Assembly: GCA_000320605.2 (NCBI GenBank)
Contig: KB445832.1
Location: forward strand, 1-60,040
DNA length: 60,040 nt
From: Gelatoporia subvermispora B
Lineage: Eukaryota; Basidiomycota; Agaricomycetes; Polyporales; Gelatoporiaceae
Direction: 5' to 3'
Shown: positions 24,527 through 35,565 of the stretch, piece by piece
Layout of the letters: each line of letters begins with the position of its first letter
Position numbering within the stretch: the first letter of the stretch is position 1
Program-made: the position numbers and the translations under genes
Notes under the pieces: generated by a model
Seen by the model: only the letters and a program-made list of their open reading frames with translations
Told to the model about the DNA's origin: nothing
The model's database searches: none

Positions 24527-25606
24527 CATTAACACGACTTTGCACTCGTTGTTGTTGAGAGTGATGCTGGAAGACGTTTCACGAGAAGAAGGTATCAGAA
24601 AGCCGTATGTTGTACTTGTAACCCATGAATGCTAGCTCTGCCCCTTCGTGGGAACGCACCCAACCTCTGCTTTGCTACCATGACGTCTTTTATTGTGTTC
24701 TCTGTCAGTGGCCACACATCCAAAAGTACCTTTCCCATTACGTTCACTATACTGTGATTTTATCACAATCCTGTCGTGCAATAGACATATAATCACTACA
24801 AATGTTTCATTTGAAATGCGCCGAGAGACCGAGATGATTCAGCTGTGTTCTCCTGCCAGACGATGTGTTTCCGACGATATCATTATTCATCAACATAGTA
24901 TCAAATCGAGCTGAGATCTGTGAATACATAACAAATACAACACTTTACCTTGCTGTGATAACATCCAACCTTGCGACGCACATACGACCACAAGCCCTGA
25001 AATCTTGGTGACTTCGATATGCAAAGAGGGCCTGAATCACAGTTGCAAGAACACAGTATTTTACCGTCAATGTGTGTTTTTAAATGTGCTCTCTCGGACC
25101 AAACACGTCTTCATTAGACAACAGCTCTCTCAAGCTGAACTTTAGTGATCTTGTGATCTTGTGACCACATGCACTGTTTCGTGCCAAACATGGCGCGCTT
25201 TACTGCTATGTATTGCGCTCAACTCCAAACAACTTTGTAACGACTTGAATCGACGTTTTTCTCAGTGGGCAATGATGTTGTGCCTGTTCTATCAATCATC
25301 TGTTGGCCATACCTATTGCATATAATATGCAACAATGACTGGAAAGTCACAGCACGCACTGACAACGCAAACACAGAAATAGCGACATATCAGATCAACT
25401 ATCGCCAAGCTTTTGTATAGTACATAGTGGCCAAAGTACCCCATACAGAAGAAGACATGGAGCGTCAGAGTTCGATTGTTGCCAGGGCAAGTTGACAATC
25501 AGATATTGAATATATTGAATATGTCTATTAGATGAATTGATTCACCACACTCCTGCGCAGAACATCTTTTCTGAGGTCATGTTTGTTTGTATCTGTTGTT
25601 GCAAAA
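24527..25606. other. Intergenic, no supported gene
   Basis: About 1.1 kb downstream of the forkhead gene with only short, motif-free ORFs. Confidence 0.45.
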
Positions 25607-26310
25607 TCATCGATCAAAAATGTTAGAAGCAGCTGTTGAGTCTGGAGCTGAAGTCTCACCACACAACACAGGACGTTGAGGAAGATTGATCCTAAGCTGA
25701 CTTTCTATGTAATATCTGTCTTCATGTTCATAGAGCATGACCCAATCTCGAGGGACTGCAATAAAGACGATGTGGACCAGATGTGGACTGTGATGTGGGC
25801 GTATGGATGCTCGCATCACTACACGACTTGCCGCAAAGTGTTCAAGTTTGTGAATCCATCCTTCACCTAAGTTGCTACAGAACGGCTGATCGGCCTGTAC
25901 TGGACAAATGTTGAGTTTGGTCAAGAGGATCCAGGGATGAAATGGTAAAGTCCCATCATGATTTCCAATTGCAACAAGGCGTAAAGGTTCATCAGGAGAG
26001 GATGGTTGAGAGGCAGACTGTGATTTCTCCTCCACATCATAACGGATGAGAGGCCATGATGAGTGGCGAATATTGGTAGTCTTCATAGCAATAGCAAAGA
26101 ATTTCATGTTGAGATTCTCGGCCGGTTCTCCCTTCAAATACAATGTCAGACGCTCAGAATATTCGTGTGCCTGTATTACGTTTGCATACTAGCCAATATT
26201 GGCAAGTGCCAAGCATAGAGAGAGTGGCGGTCGCAAGAATACCTGTGTCAAGACACACAGACAGAACACATATCCATTCAAGCTTGGGCATATTAATTGG
26301 AGCAGCCATG
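25607..26310 (-). CDS. T1: member of second small family (T)
   Basis: The main exon reads ERLTLYLKGEPAEN, NMKFFAIAMKTTNIRH, a Ser/Gln-rich linker, and the T block HIVFIAVPRDWVMLYEHEDR followed by YYIESQLRINLPQRP; stop at 25607. The block matches T3 (IGWLAVPRQWALITLEEENLY). The exon opens after a GGCTAG acceptor near 26193. An upstream ATG at ~26310 could start a first exon, but the donor phase does not fit, so the 5' end is unresolved. A (TA)n tract lies just before that ATG. Function unknown. Confidence 0.45.
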
Positions 26311-26318
26311 ACTACTGC

Positions 26319-26339
26319 TATATATATATATATATATAT
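26319..26339. repeat. (TA)n microsatellite
   Basis: About ten TA repeats between the divergently read T1 (-) and the T2 (+) region. Confidence 0.9.
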
Positions 26340-26857
26340 GAGGGTACAAACACATGAGTGAAGACCAGGTCAGCAGACTGGGAGCAAATCAGGAGAATGT
26401 ATGGGAGTTGGAAAGTTTCCCAATCAGGAAAGAGATTTGAAAGACTCCGAAAACCAGCCGGGAGACTCCAGATGCCTGCCAGGAGACTCATGTGACTGGC
26501 CGAGGCTCGCAGTGATCAGCTGGGATAGCAGACTTGCTGACTCAGCACACTTCGGTTTTTGGACGATCTTGTCTCGGGGGGAGAATCCAAATGTCACACA
26601 ATGTATATACATCCTTTCAACTCTGGTTCCAGTCCTTGTGACCGCCACAGTAGAGCATTTTCGCATATACTGCTAGCCTAAGGCTATAAGCTGTGACCTG
26701 CCCAAGATCTTGTAAGCCCGCCTGATAGCAAGTTAAGTGATGGGAATTATGCAATAATTAAGGCACTGATGGTAGATAAGCAGCGTAGACTCGCTCTATA
26801 GCTTGTATAAGACACATCATTGTCACCAGCCTAGTGCCTCACACAACCTGAGCTTAA

Positions 26858-27409
26858 ATGCGCTGGTGTTCCACCGCAATGCTACAGCGCATGACTGCGA
26901 CCCTGCCCTCTCCCGCCCTGGGTATGACTTCTCCACGCCCTAGACACGACCACTGCTCAGCAGCCGAGCAGTCACAACAACCACTTATCTCTTGTTCCCT
27001 CCGGGACCCTCCAATTGTTGTCACTGTCCTCCATGTGTCCTACACATCCTCCAGGAACTATCCGTGGTTTCCTAGTCGTGCTCCTCTGCCTGACATCAAG
27101 GCAGGATCTGTCATCCAATTCTACGATGCCACCGGCACCAAGTATGGACGACCTGGTGTTGTAACCCACATTTCAAGGCTCTACCGCTCGCACGTGGTGT
27201 TTTTTGTCTCCATGCCAAATGAACACGTATACCTGGCCATACCCGTGACAGTTGCTTGCGTCTCGCCTGAAGTTGCAAACTTCTACACCGACCACATCGA
27301 CCTCTTGCCACACCTTGATGTGCCTCACTTCTTGCGTGCACATTCTCCTGCCTTCAGGGGCTGTGACCCAAAGAGCCGTGGGAGCCTAGACACAACACAG
27401 GGGCTGTGA
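26858..27409 (+). CDS. T2: T-family protein (183 aa)
   Basis: Open frame from ATG 26858. After a variable Ser/Pro-rich N-terminus (~85 residues) comes the T block: LPDIKAGSVIQFYDATG, GRPGVVTHISRLYRSHVVFF, EHVYLAIPVTVACV. The same order (G-D/S-x-[VI]-x-F, G-x-x-G-x-V, hydrophobic strand, Y/W-L-A-[IV]-P) is found in T4 and T3. The pattern resembles a small beta-barrel of SH3, Tudor or BAH type, but that is inference from hydrophobic spacing only. A TATAAG box lies ~50 bp upstream. The C-terminus may continue through an unrecognised intron, as T4 has two further exons. Confidence 0.55.
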   Translation: MRWCSTAMLQRMTATLPSPALGMTSPRPRHDHCSAAEQSQQPLISCSLRDPPIVVTVLHVSYTSSRNYPWFPSRAPLPDIKAGSVIQFYDATGTKYGRPGVVTHISRLYRSHVVFFVSMPNEHVYLAIPVTVACVSPEVANFYTDHIDLLPHLDVPHFLRAHSPAFRGCDPKSRGSLDTTQGL

Positions 27410-28083
27410 ACTCAAGTAGGCCCTTACTTCCCCCTAGATGACAATCAAAACTGACTTGAGTGACCTAGATTGGCCAGGCTTCATGTTGTTTCACACTCTT
27501 GGAGACACTGCAGACAGGTTGGACGACACTCCTGGTGTAGTACAATGTAGTACAGTCATACTTGCTTGCATGTAGAACAATTGTCAATCCGTGATACTTG
27601 GTGTTACGTTCGTCGGATGTCTAGGTTGACAACACCTATTACTATGTATACTATGTAGTAGGATAGTAGAGGTAGCCCCAGTAGCGGCTTAACGTAAATG
27701 CATTGACAGCCTTAACAGCTATCGACTCAGGCATGAAAACCAGTACTTAGCGGGTCAATTGCCCGACACTGCCCAACAACGAGAGGCACAAGAGCCTAAC
27801 AGTGTGCAGCCCTAGCACACTGTAAGGCGCAACATCGCTACTGTGTGGCATTGCGCTTCTGCGGCGCGTGAGTCTCCGGAGTCCCCAGGGTCTGTCTCCC
27901 ACGCGGGAGACTTTCTAATGTCCGTATATTCTGTGGATCATCTGTGGATCACTGATGGAATTGTAATTGCTTATCTAAGCTGGGAATCATTTGTGCTAGC
28001 ATTATATAGATGTGGCTGAACCTTATGATCAGCGATGTACAGACCTAATGTCCCACTGTTCAACCATAAGTCACTGGTAGTTC
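27410..28083. other. Intergenic, no supported gene
   Basis: No ORF of note. The flanking words around 26714-26750 and 28592-28622 (CGCCTGAT...TAAG.GATGGGAAT) are alike and may be relics of duplicated T-gene surroundings. Confidence 0.35.
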
Positions 28084-28325
28084 TTTTCACAGGTTCGGGT
28101 AACCCGTGGCACTTTGGTGACGAATATCAGCATGCGGGAGCCTGATCGTGGCTCCCGCGTGCTCTCTGTGAATTTTTCATGCCTCAGCAACATCCCTAGA
28201 CAGCGCTTGGTCACCCCAAGACAAGCGCTTCACAGATACATACCCGTGCTCGTGGGTCTCTATCCTCCGCGGATACGGGTATCGGTAACAGCACTGGCAC
28301 CCGGGGGTAAACCCGTGCAACGCAG
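28084..28325. repeat. Palindrome-rich segment
   Basis: Several perfect inverted repeats in ~240 bp: CGGGTAACCCG; GCGGGAGCC-TGATCGT-GGCTCCCGC (28134-28158); AGCGCTTG...CAAGCGCT (28203-28230); and CCCGTGC-type words at both ends. It may be a structured MITE or SINE relic; no TSD was identified. Confidence 0.5.
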
Positions 28326-28408
28326 TATTTAATATCGGAGTTGGTGACTTTGCATGCCCTGCACCTCTGCCAAGTAATCAGGCCAGACTACAGCCATCAG
28401 AAAGTTCG

Positions 28409-28513
28409 TATTTGTTCACCTAGGTTACTACCCTTGTTCGTACTATTTGTTCACCTAGGTTACTATCCTCGGTCGCACTATTTGTACACCTAGGGTACTA
28501 TCCTTGTCGCAAC
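28409..28513. repeat. 35 bp tandem repeat, three copies
   Basis: Units starting TATTTGTTCACCTAGGTTAC at 28409, 28444 and 28479, period exactly 35, the third more diverged. Confidence 0.85.
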
Positions 28514-28981
28514 CACAGTTGTACATTGAATCAATGGACACTTGAGCATTGCTGAGAATCTGAGATACCAGCAGTCCTGTTTCCGGGCGCCGAAAATGTC
28601 TGAGAGCCGCCTGATGAAATAGCTAAGCGATGGGAATGAGTATGCCAGTCCTCCAACAACTAGTACTCATGGTCCCATGATAGCAGACATGCTTTTATTG
28701 GCACACCGCACACTGTGTGACTGTATGTAAAGAGCGAATGTTTCTGAGTCCCATTCCGGCGCCCATTGAGAGGATATGTGCAAACATCAACTATAAACAC
28801 TGATGATACATCTATATACAAACATCGGCCTTCACACTTGCTGTATAGTATGACTCTACCAGGAAAATACAATGGGTGAATATCACCATCTGCCCTGCAT
28901 GTCACTGCTGCTGCTCGTGCGCTCCCTTTCAAATCAGAGTCATAGGTATGTGAACGTCTGAGTCGGTCTGCAGAAGGAATA

Positions 28982-29797
28982 TTATGGGAAGGAATATGCT
29001 CGGGAACGTCGACGGGTGACAAACCCATCTATCCCCTTGACATGTCCTTCAGCCGCCTCAGGCTTGGGGGGTGGTCGCAAGGTGTCGTCTCTCATGCGCT
29101 CTTGGTACAGGTTCTCCTCCTCTAATGTGATCAGTGCCCATTGGCGTGGGACGGCCAACCACCCAATCGTCTGGATAGAGCGACACATGATGGTGAAAAT
29201 CACGTAGCCGCGAAGGAAGCATGCCACATTTCCCACAACTCCCCTGGTGTATCCCACAATGTCAAACTCATCACCACGCACCAACAGATGCTCCGCCTCC
29301 ATAGGTTCTTCTCCTACAATCCAGGAAAACCGCCTACTGGATTGAAAGTTTGTTGGCAGGATATTCAACCACTGGTATGTGGCCCAAGAGGGTAATGGTC
29401 CAGTAGGATTGGGCCCATCATCATTGTAGTCGGTGAGAGTGAAGTAATCAGATGATGTGGGGGAAACTGGGTCATAGATACCCAAGAGAGGTAGGTCGTG
29501 GCTGGTGGTTCCCTCGTAATTTGATGATACAGTTGGCTGAGGTAGGGCAGGGAACATAGCCTGAGCGAGGTCGTGATTATGTGAAAGGCAACTAAGCTGT
29601 GATAGGACTGAGCTGAGCTGAATGTGCTCTCGCTGCATCATTGTGCACAATGTAGTAGGTATGTTGCCTGTCAGTCGTTGTTGCTGGCTTATATGAGCAT
29701 TCCCATTTGTGATCAGACGTAATCGCTTAGGTTGAGCGTTAAGCAATGTCTGGTGGGCCGTGGTTGAATTTGTCGTGAGGTGAGATATGTGGCGCAC
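28982..29797 (-). CDS. T3: T-family protein
   Basis: Open frame to a stop at 28982; the ATG is uncertain because the frame at 29797 opens with GTG, and an internal Met-Met (MMQREHIQL) is a candidate. A Gln/Ser-rich N-terminus precedes WATYQWLNILPTNF and the T block LLVRGDEFDIVGYTRGVVG, YVIFTIMC, IGWLAVPRQWALITLEEENL. T1 shares the A-V-P-R-x-W and following acidic/aromatic segment; T2 and T4 share the G-D and G-x-V parts. Minus-strand frames below 28982 (to 28660) may hold further exons. Confidence 0.5.
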   Translation of the reverse strand: MRHISHLTTNSTTAHQTLLNAQPKRLRLITNGNAHISQQQRLTGNIPTTLCTMMQREHIQLSSVLSQLSCLSHNHDLAQAMFPALPQPTVSSNYEGTTSHDLPLLGIYDPVSPTSSDYFTLTDYNDDGPNPTGPLPSWATYQWLNILPTNFQSSRRFSWIVGEEPMEAEHLLVRGDEFDIVGYTRGVVGNVACFLRGYVIFTIMCRSIQTIGWLAVPRQWALITLEEENLYQERMRDDTLRPPPKPEAAEGHVKGIDGFVTRRRSRAYSFP

Positions 29798-30557
29798 GCA
29801 TGGATTGGTTCACGCGGTTACCGACAGCGTGTGTCCGCCAGTATCCATGTGGTGGTACGTTGATGTCTGTCAGAAGCTACATTGCTCGCCTGCCACAACT
29901 CCACTTATCAGTTAGGATATTTGTGCTCTCGGTGCCGCAGAGCAGCACATCACGTGTGTATTGCTGACTCTGGGATTACCATTTAGGATCTACATCACTT
30001 CTTCGGGCCATGTTTATAGGAGACATGTGCATTAGAAAAATCTCCATGTTACTTGTTTCCCGTTTCTGGGCTTTTACGCAGTGACGGCAGGGTCAAGCTC
30101 GACTCATTGACCTTTGACGGGATCACTTTTTAGGAGCACAGGTCTGGAATGGGTGATAAGATGCCGTTAGCACCTCAGACGGTTCAAGCAGTCTGATTCA
30201 TTTAAGTTTTAAGTACCTAGAACGGGCGATACGATGCCGTTAGCACTAGGTACATCAGCACACATGTATATACGTAGGATAATCGTATAGTACTCACCCT
30301 CAGACGGTTCAAGCAGTCTGGGGGCTCTATCGTAAATGGGAACGGAAGAGGGTGAGGGTTTTACATAATAACTATACAGTACACGGAGGCATCTTATGTC
30401 GGGATCGAACATACTGGCGCATCGGGCGACTTTCCATATATGGATGTGGTGCGCCGCCGTCGGCGCACGCGCACACACTTTGGGATGCGCCGCTCCTTGA
30501 CTTCCAACATCACTGACCCGACGGGATCTTGACTCGTGGTCACCGGTTAGGCAGGGG
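29798..30557. other. Intergenic, short repeat
   Basis: No supported gene. CAGACGGTTCAAGCAGTCTG occurs at ~30177 and ~30301, and an ACGGGCGATACGATGCCGTTAGCAC-like word is repeated nearby, so this stretch holds a small local duplication. Confidence 0.45.
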
Positions 30558-30923
30558 TCACGGAGTCAGTGCGTAACTTGCAGCTGAGATGCTGTTGCGA
30601 TAATTCCCAAAAGAAGGATGATGTTTGTGAATGAAACTCGATGTTGTCTCGGTGCAGTCATGCAGGACAACTTGTGCGTGGACGTCATGTCCAAACCTGA
30701 TTATGTGACACGCAACAGGGCAGCAAAGGCGCTGGAATGCCTCGAACGGCAGAGAAAAGGGGTCAAAGTCGACGTGATACGTTTCCGACTTGCCGCCCGG
30801 TGCGATCCCTTTACAACATGTGTGGCATGTGGCCGCTTTATCAGAACTTGTCGATCGGAACACTGTGCCGTACAGCTCGCCTGGTAAGGTCGCTACGCCG
30901 AAGGAACCATGGGGTTCATACAT
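30558..30923 (-). CDS. Small ORF, hypothetical protein (~121 aa)
   Basis: Frame from ATG ~30923 (MYEPHGSFGVATLPGELYG) to 30558 without interruption, with a TATTTATATCC element ~40-60 bp upstream. Composition is plausible for a protein (KSETYHVDFDPFSLPF). No relation to AF or T was convincing. It lies directly downstream of AF8, so it could also be read-through sequence. Confidence 0.3.
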   Translation of the reverse strand: MYEPHGSFGVATLPGELYGTVFRSTSSDKAATCHTCCKGIAPGGKSETYHVDFDPFSLPFEAFQRLCCPVACHIIRFGHDVHAQVVLHDCTETTSSFIHKHHPSFGNYRNSISAASYALTP

Positions 30924-30961
30924 AAGTGACAATCTGGAGAACAACTTGAAGGATATAAATA

Positions 30962-31695
30962 TCAGCTAAACCGCAAGGCCCCTAAATAAAACATCCTCCG
31001 TAACATTAATGACTTGTTCCTGGATGTCATAGTATCCCGGGTTATGAGACACTGAACATATACTATATCATGCCGCTTTATATCCTCGATCCTCAGAACA
31101 CCTAAATTTCCCTGCCCTGGGTGCTCAGTAGATGCGTCGTAAACCTCTTCAAAGGCACAATCCTATGGGTGCTCCACGTGTTAGCCATAAGTCGTGACAA
31201 CGCCCTGAGATGACAAACATTGGACATACATAAGGGCACCCGTCTCGGTCACGTCGCTCGAGCGGAGTTGAAACGCACAGCAATTGTCGATCTGTGATGG
31301 TATGCAAGCAACACACCGTAACCGCATAAACTTATGTGTTAGCTTGATATATATTCAAGGGTGACAGTAAACTTGCCTGAAGGCCCAAGATACACATGTT
31401 CATGTAGGAGAAGAAATGCTCGCTGATCCACAGTGCGCATTGCCTTAAACACCACTGCCAACATACAACCAGGCCCGGGCCCCGGCGCCTGTACATCTTC
31501 CACTTCGGCAACCAGGCCAACATTGATCGCAACACGATTTTGATCGTAAAGTATGTCTGTTGCAGTGGGCATGTCGACAGCTTGTATCCATTGTGTCACA
31601 GCATCCAGGGAATGGATACGAGACACAAACGGGTGAACATGGATGAGCGGACACCATGCGCGGCTCAAGTGTGTGATTGTAGCTGCAACTAACAC
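30962..31695 (-). CDS. AF8: array-family copy with probable GC-AG intron
   Basis: Upper exon: THLSRAWCPLIHVHPF, VSRIHSLDAVTQWI, NRVAINVGLVAEVEDV, and HEHVYLGPSG at the conserved phase-1 intron, whose donor reads G|GCAAGT with a CTAAC branch site close to a CATAAG acceptor (46 bp). The terminal exon, too short and ATG-less to be seen as an ORF, reads VYDASTEHPGQGNLGVLRI, EDIKRHDIVYVQCLITRD and ends LGALRFS at 30962. It aligns with AF11 and AF16 residue for residue over the DIV motif. The 5' exon above ~31695 is not resolved. A GC donor is rare but functional in fungi. Confidence 0.58.
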
Positions 31696-32676
31696 TCGAC
31701 TGTATCGGATAACTTAAGCACTGTACACAATCATGCCTGAACGGTCTCACGTTAGAAGTTGCGAGTCAAAGTTGCGAAGGCTGACTCCGTCTAGGAACAG
31801 TCCTTGTTCGTCTGTTATGTTTCCTGACAGCAACACAGCGCTCAGTGACACGTATGTCAGAAAAGAGTGTATCAAAGACCTTCCATAAAGTGCAATCGCT
31901 TATGATCAATGTAAAATAGCAGGGGGATAGTTCGAGGCGGATGGAGTGCTTTTATAGAGCATGGGGTGTTGCAATACAGGTGCCAGGCCGAGTCGAGATC
32001 TCGTGACTGTGGCTTGATCAAGAATGGAGCAATGAGCATTGCGTCAACAGCAAGTTCTAGAAGCTGTGCATCCGAAAGGCAGCTTTGCAAGCTAGTCGCT
32101 GCACCAGATCTGTGTACAATTATGGATATAAGCAATGATACAGAGATATCCAGTGATATCTCCGTGACGCAGCAGTGCGCACATATAGATGTGCTCTGGA
32201 ATATGGACTAATGTACTGAAATGTTCATCACTGTAAATGTGCTAATTCTTCTGATCACCAATGTTTCTGAGGTCCCCGGTCCACATTTGAACTGCAAAAT
32301 ATTCTAATAAGTTCGACAACACAAATTCGATGTGACAAACTTGCAACCGTCCATAAGTGTCACATTGTTATCAAGTATGTATTTCCTGCTGTATCATCAT
32401 TCATCAGAACCTCCGAGATCATCATCGTGAGTCTCAGGTACAAGAGATGCTGGCTGAAGTAATCAATACTGTATTGAAATTGCTCAGCGCCAATAGCACT
32501 AGCAGCGGAAGGCGGCAGTGCTGTTCTGATCCTATGAATGTTGAAATTGAATGGGGACAAATGTGAACTGTGAACTTGCCATGTCAGTGCAGTAGCGCTC
32601 GTGACAATTGGGCAACTATTCCCTGATAAGGAATTGAACATTCATTGTTTAGTGACGCTCACACGTGCGCTCCGGA
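31696..32676. other. No resolved gene
   Basis: Short ORFs on both strands (for example 31872-32135 minus, 31966-32211 plus) without motif or splice support. Confidence 0.35.
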
Positions 32677-33075
32677 TTATACCCGAAGAATGCACAGTGT
32701 TACTGACATATCATCGATTACTGTTATCGGCATGGCTTCGGCCTGTTTGGATATATGGTTCCTCCTGGAGTGGCGGCCCATGTTCTCCGTGGATGATGTT
32801 TTCCAACAATGGTCGTAATTTAATGCAATAATGTGGCATCGGGATATATGCCTAAATAGGAATGCAACTGCTTGTTGCGCTGACATATAATATTCACGAC
32901 CCAATGGCAAACAATCAGCAGTGGTATGGTGCGATAAATAATGATAAAGCGCTTTATTACCTTGATAATACAGCACAAACCATCGATGTTCCCTGTGGGG
33001 ACTTTGGACTTCAGTCTCTGACTTGAACTTGCACACGAGACTGCATGGAGGTACAGATTCATCAGGATAATCCAA
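32677..33075 (-). CDS. AF9: possible array-family fragment
   Basis: A minus-strand frame contains RCHIIALNYDHCWKTSST, which fits the [DH]-[IV]-[IV]-x-x-x spacing of the AF motif, and EHRWFVLYYQGNKALYHYL upstream. No splice model. It may be a relic. Confidence 0.22.
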   Translation of the reverse strand: MDYPDESVPPCSLVCKFKSETEVQSPHREHRWFVLYYQGNKALYHYLSHHTTADCLPLGREYYMSAQQAVAFLFRHISRCHIIALNYDHCWKTSSTENMGRHSRRNHISKQAEAMPITVIDDMSVTLCILRV

Positions 33076-33255
33076 TGTTCACTGGAGATGTATGTTAGAC
33101 GGAGAAAATACTACACGACGAACCCAAACTCTAGGGAGAATGGGAAAAGCGGGCAACGAGATTAAAATCAACTCCTTCACATTACGTCACGTTACCCATG
33201 TTAGGCAATAATTTATGACACGAAGATATATGTGGAGATGTTGCCAGGGAGTATA

Positions 33256-33420
33256 TCAACCACCATAGTACCTAACAACAAGAGGGAGCTGATTATCGGT
33301 AATGAACAAGACGAATCTATTTCTACTCCTCTGACTCTTTCCTATACCGTTTTCAAATGCTATGATACCTTCGGAGTTAATGATGTATAATTTGATCAAC
33401 GACAAATACTTGGAATCACC
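33256..33420 (-). pseudogene. AF10: orphan C-terminal exon of an array-family gene
   Basis: Immediately below AF11 the minus strand reads LSLIKLYIINSEGIIAFENG, then RSRNRFVLFITDNQLPLVV to a stop at 33256. It matches the last exon of AF8 (spacing and the R-N-K/R basic turn) but no upstream exons of its own lie between it and AF11. Likely a fragment left by a deletion or partial duplication; an alternative last exon of AF11 cannot be excluded. Confidence 0.4.
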
Positions 33421-33445
33421 GATCATCAGGGACACCGTTGTTGGC

Positions 33446-34307
33446 CTACAACTCATCATCACTGTCACGATTGTCTGGTGCATCTGCCATGGGATGTATG
33501 ACGGTTATATGCGTAAAGCTCGTATATACCGTCCACCCCAACGGAACACTGTACATGCGCATCACCGTGCAGTCTAAGGCAATAATGTCGTTCTCAGCGA
33601 CCATGTTCATTGTTAGCTCGGGCATGTTGTCTTTGATGCCGGCAGTGCCATCATAGACAGGCTTATAGCAAACTATGTTGTTAGCTGGTAGTGGCACATA
33701 AAGTGTCAGGTGGCAGACTCACAGCTGAGAAGATATCAGATGATGCTAGTCCGCTGTATGCTGCGACCACATGGAACGAGTCAACTGTGCCGGTCTTGAT
33801 AAGATATCAGTGTTAATAACAACATTGACTACATGCCTTCGGGCCAATTAGGTACCAGAAGTCCGATGTTACGAGCCGCTAGCTCATCGCGTGGCCGCAG
33901 GAGCTCCAGTGTGAGGTAGAATGTGCCATTGAGGAGGTGTGTATGTTCCCACATGCCGAAGATCCTTACTCGTGATTTGGCTGCCATCGTACAAGCTGAA
34001 TCAGATTGTATGGAACCTGGCATGATCTGCATTATTTGATGATGGGGATCATCTATGGGACCCCGCCAACTGATCGCTGCAGGAGGCACTGTCGATAAAG
34101 TGTAGATGTTATTGCGAAGATCTTTGAACTCCAGTTCCCGAGCCAGTCGTCTGCGCAAAATGATTGAACCGAATCCACGAGAGTTTGCTGCATGCAGGCG
34201 CACCTGAGGACGTGTAGTAAGGAAATCTCGAACATCACCCATGCATGAAATCTATATGATCTCTCCACGTTACGGCCGTAGTAGTATGAAGCGTGCCAAA
34301 TGGGCAT
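33446..34307 (-). CDS. AF11: array-family gene, paralogue of AF16
   Basis: ATG 34307 (MPIWHASYYYGRNVERSY) aligns with the AF16 start. Exon 1 is 104 nt, as in AF16, with a GTGCGC donor at 34203 and exon 2 from 34150 (RLARELEFKDLRNNIYTL, VRIFGMWEHTHLL, LELLRPRDELAARNIGLLVP). The middle exon (VDSFHVVAAYSG) and last exon (PVYDGTAGIKDNMPEL, ENDIIALDCTVMR, ITVIHPMA, ending DSDDEL) follow, with a GTGAGT intron between them. At the second intron the donor expected after E-G in phase 1 is missing (frame runs into TAG), so normal splicing looks broken. The gene lies 190 bp downstream of A1, mirroring the A2-AF16 order. Confidence 0.55.
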
Positions 34308-34497
34308 GATGGTGACAGCAGTACACGAGTCAACTATGTGAAAGACGGGTAGTAAGGAAGTCGCATCAGAGTGTCTGGTGTGCGCTTTCATATAATATGT
34401 TGACAATGCCAAAAATGATAATATCTATATTTGTGTTAACATTAGCAGTGAAACAGCAAAACTGGAACACAATGATGGCCCGACTCCAATATGGTAA

Positions 34498-35565
34498 CTA
34501 CTTGGAAATATCCGCCGACCCACGCGTCATTGCCTCCATGGGCAAAATCCCACGACCCGAGGCTGCACAAGCTCCGCCACATGCTTGTCCTCCACGCCAC
34601 CAGATAACATTAAGGTCCAAGAGGACATCGCTACCCTTTGCTCGATCCTGTTCCTCGGCATATGTGTGGAAAGACCCATGTAGACACCACTTGTCGCCGA
34701 AGTAGCGAGCTGTCTTTGGACATGCCGCCCCACGGTCGCAACAGCGGTCGGGGCTCCACTGATACTCGTGCATGGCGAACGTTACCCCACGACCCTCGTA
34801 CTTCCTCATTGCTTGTACTAAGTGAGCATCTGGCATGCTCCAAGAAATGAGACGCTGTCCGAGAAGGACACTGCGGCGTGCAAAGGTCAATCAGAGATAT
34901 GCACAGCAGAATTGATCCGCGGAAATCCACGAGACGAGGTGGGTGCCGTAGAAGAATGGAAGCGGGTGATATGCGCAAGCTGTAAGCGACTCGACTAAAT
35001 CGATCTGGAGCTCGCCTCTCTTGAGCCGTGATGTGACATGAATTCCACCTGCGTAGTCGCGAAAGGGGTTGATATCGCCATCACAGGTATAGCCTTCTAC
35101 TGTGACTAGATACTTCTCGAACCTCTTCCGTAGGCCGGCGGGCACGTAAATATCGAGGTCGGCACCGGGAGGAGGTATCATGGTGGTTTGGAGGAAGAAT
35201 GATGCCACACACGAGCCGGAGATGATGGCTTTGGTCATCCGCATGAAGTTACGGAAGTTGAGAGATGAGTGCAGGAAGTGCGATAAGATTGTCATCATGA
35301 CACTATCCAGATGCATCGAGACATATCTATCGGCATCGAGACAAGTGTGGCGAAGAGCCATCAGTGTGGGGAAGTCCAGATGGTGAAGGATTGCGAGCAC
35401 AGCATCTTCATAGAGCCTGATCCACGATGTCAGCTATCACAGCTGCATCCAAAAATGTTGGTGAGGATGAGCTCACAATACTAAGAAGTTGACTTGAACA
35501 TCTGGCAAATTCGCCAAGTGGTGAGCATGCAGGGTGACAGGCTTTGCAACTGCAGAGGAGGACAT
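34498..35565 (-). pseudogene. A1: F-box / nucleotidyltransferase-fold gene with in-frame stop
   Basis: Exon 1 starts at ATG 35565 (MSSSAVAKPVTLHAHHLANL); after a ~48 bp intron an F-box-like motif reads LHHLDFPTLMALRHTC. Then comes a nucleotidyltransferase-like fold: ISGSCVASFF, PPGADLDIYVP (the D-x-D pair) and LQIDLVES (third acidic residue), followed by a Cys/Trp-rich tail. At 34893-34891 a TGA interrupts the frame where A2 has an Arg codon (CGC); the frame is otherwise intact to 34498, so a single C-to-T change (CGA to TGA) explains it. A TTTAAAAGG box lies ~60 bp upstream of the ATG. F-box proteins usually act as SCF ubiquitin-ligase adaptors; the substrate here is unknown. Confidence 0.7.

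Noticed and set aside
34053..34412. Apparent frameshift between two AF11 ORFs
   Set aside because: Explained by an intron of ~50 bp with a GTGCGC donor and GCGCAG acceptor that AF16 shares at the same place.
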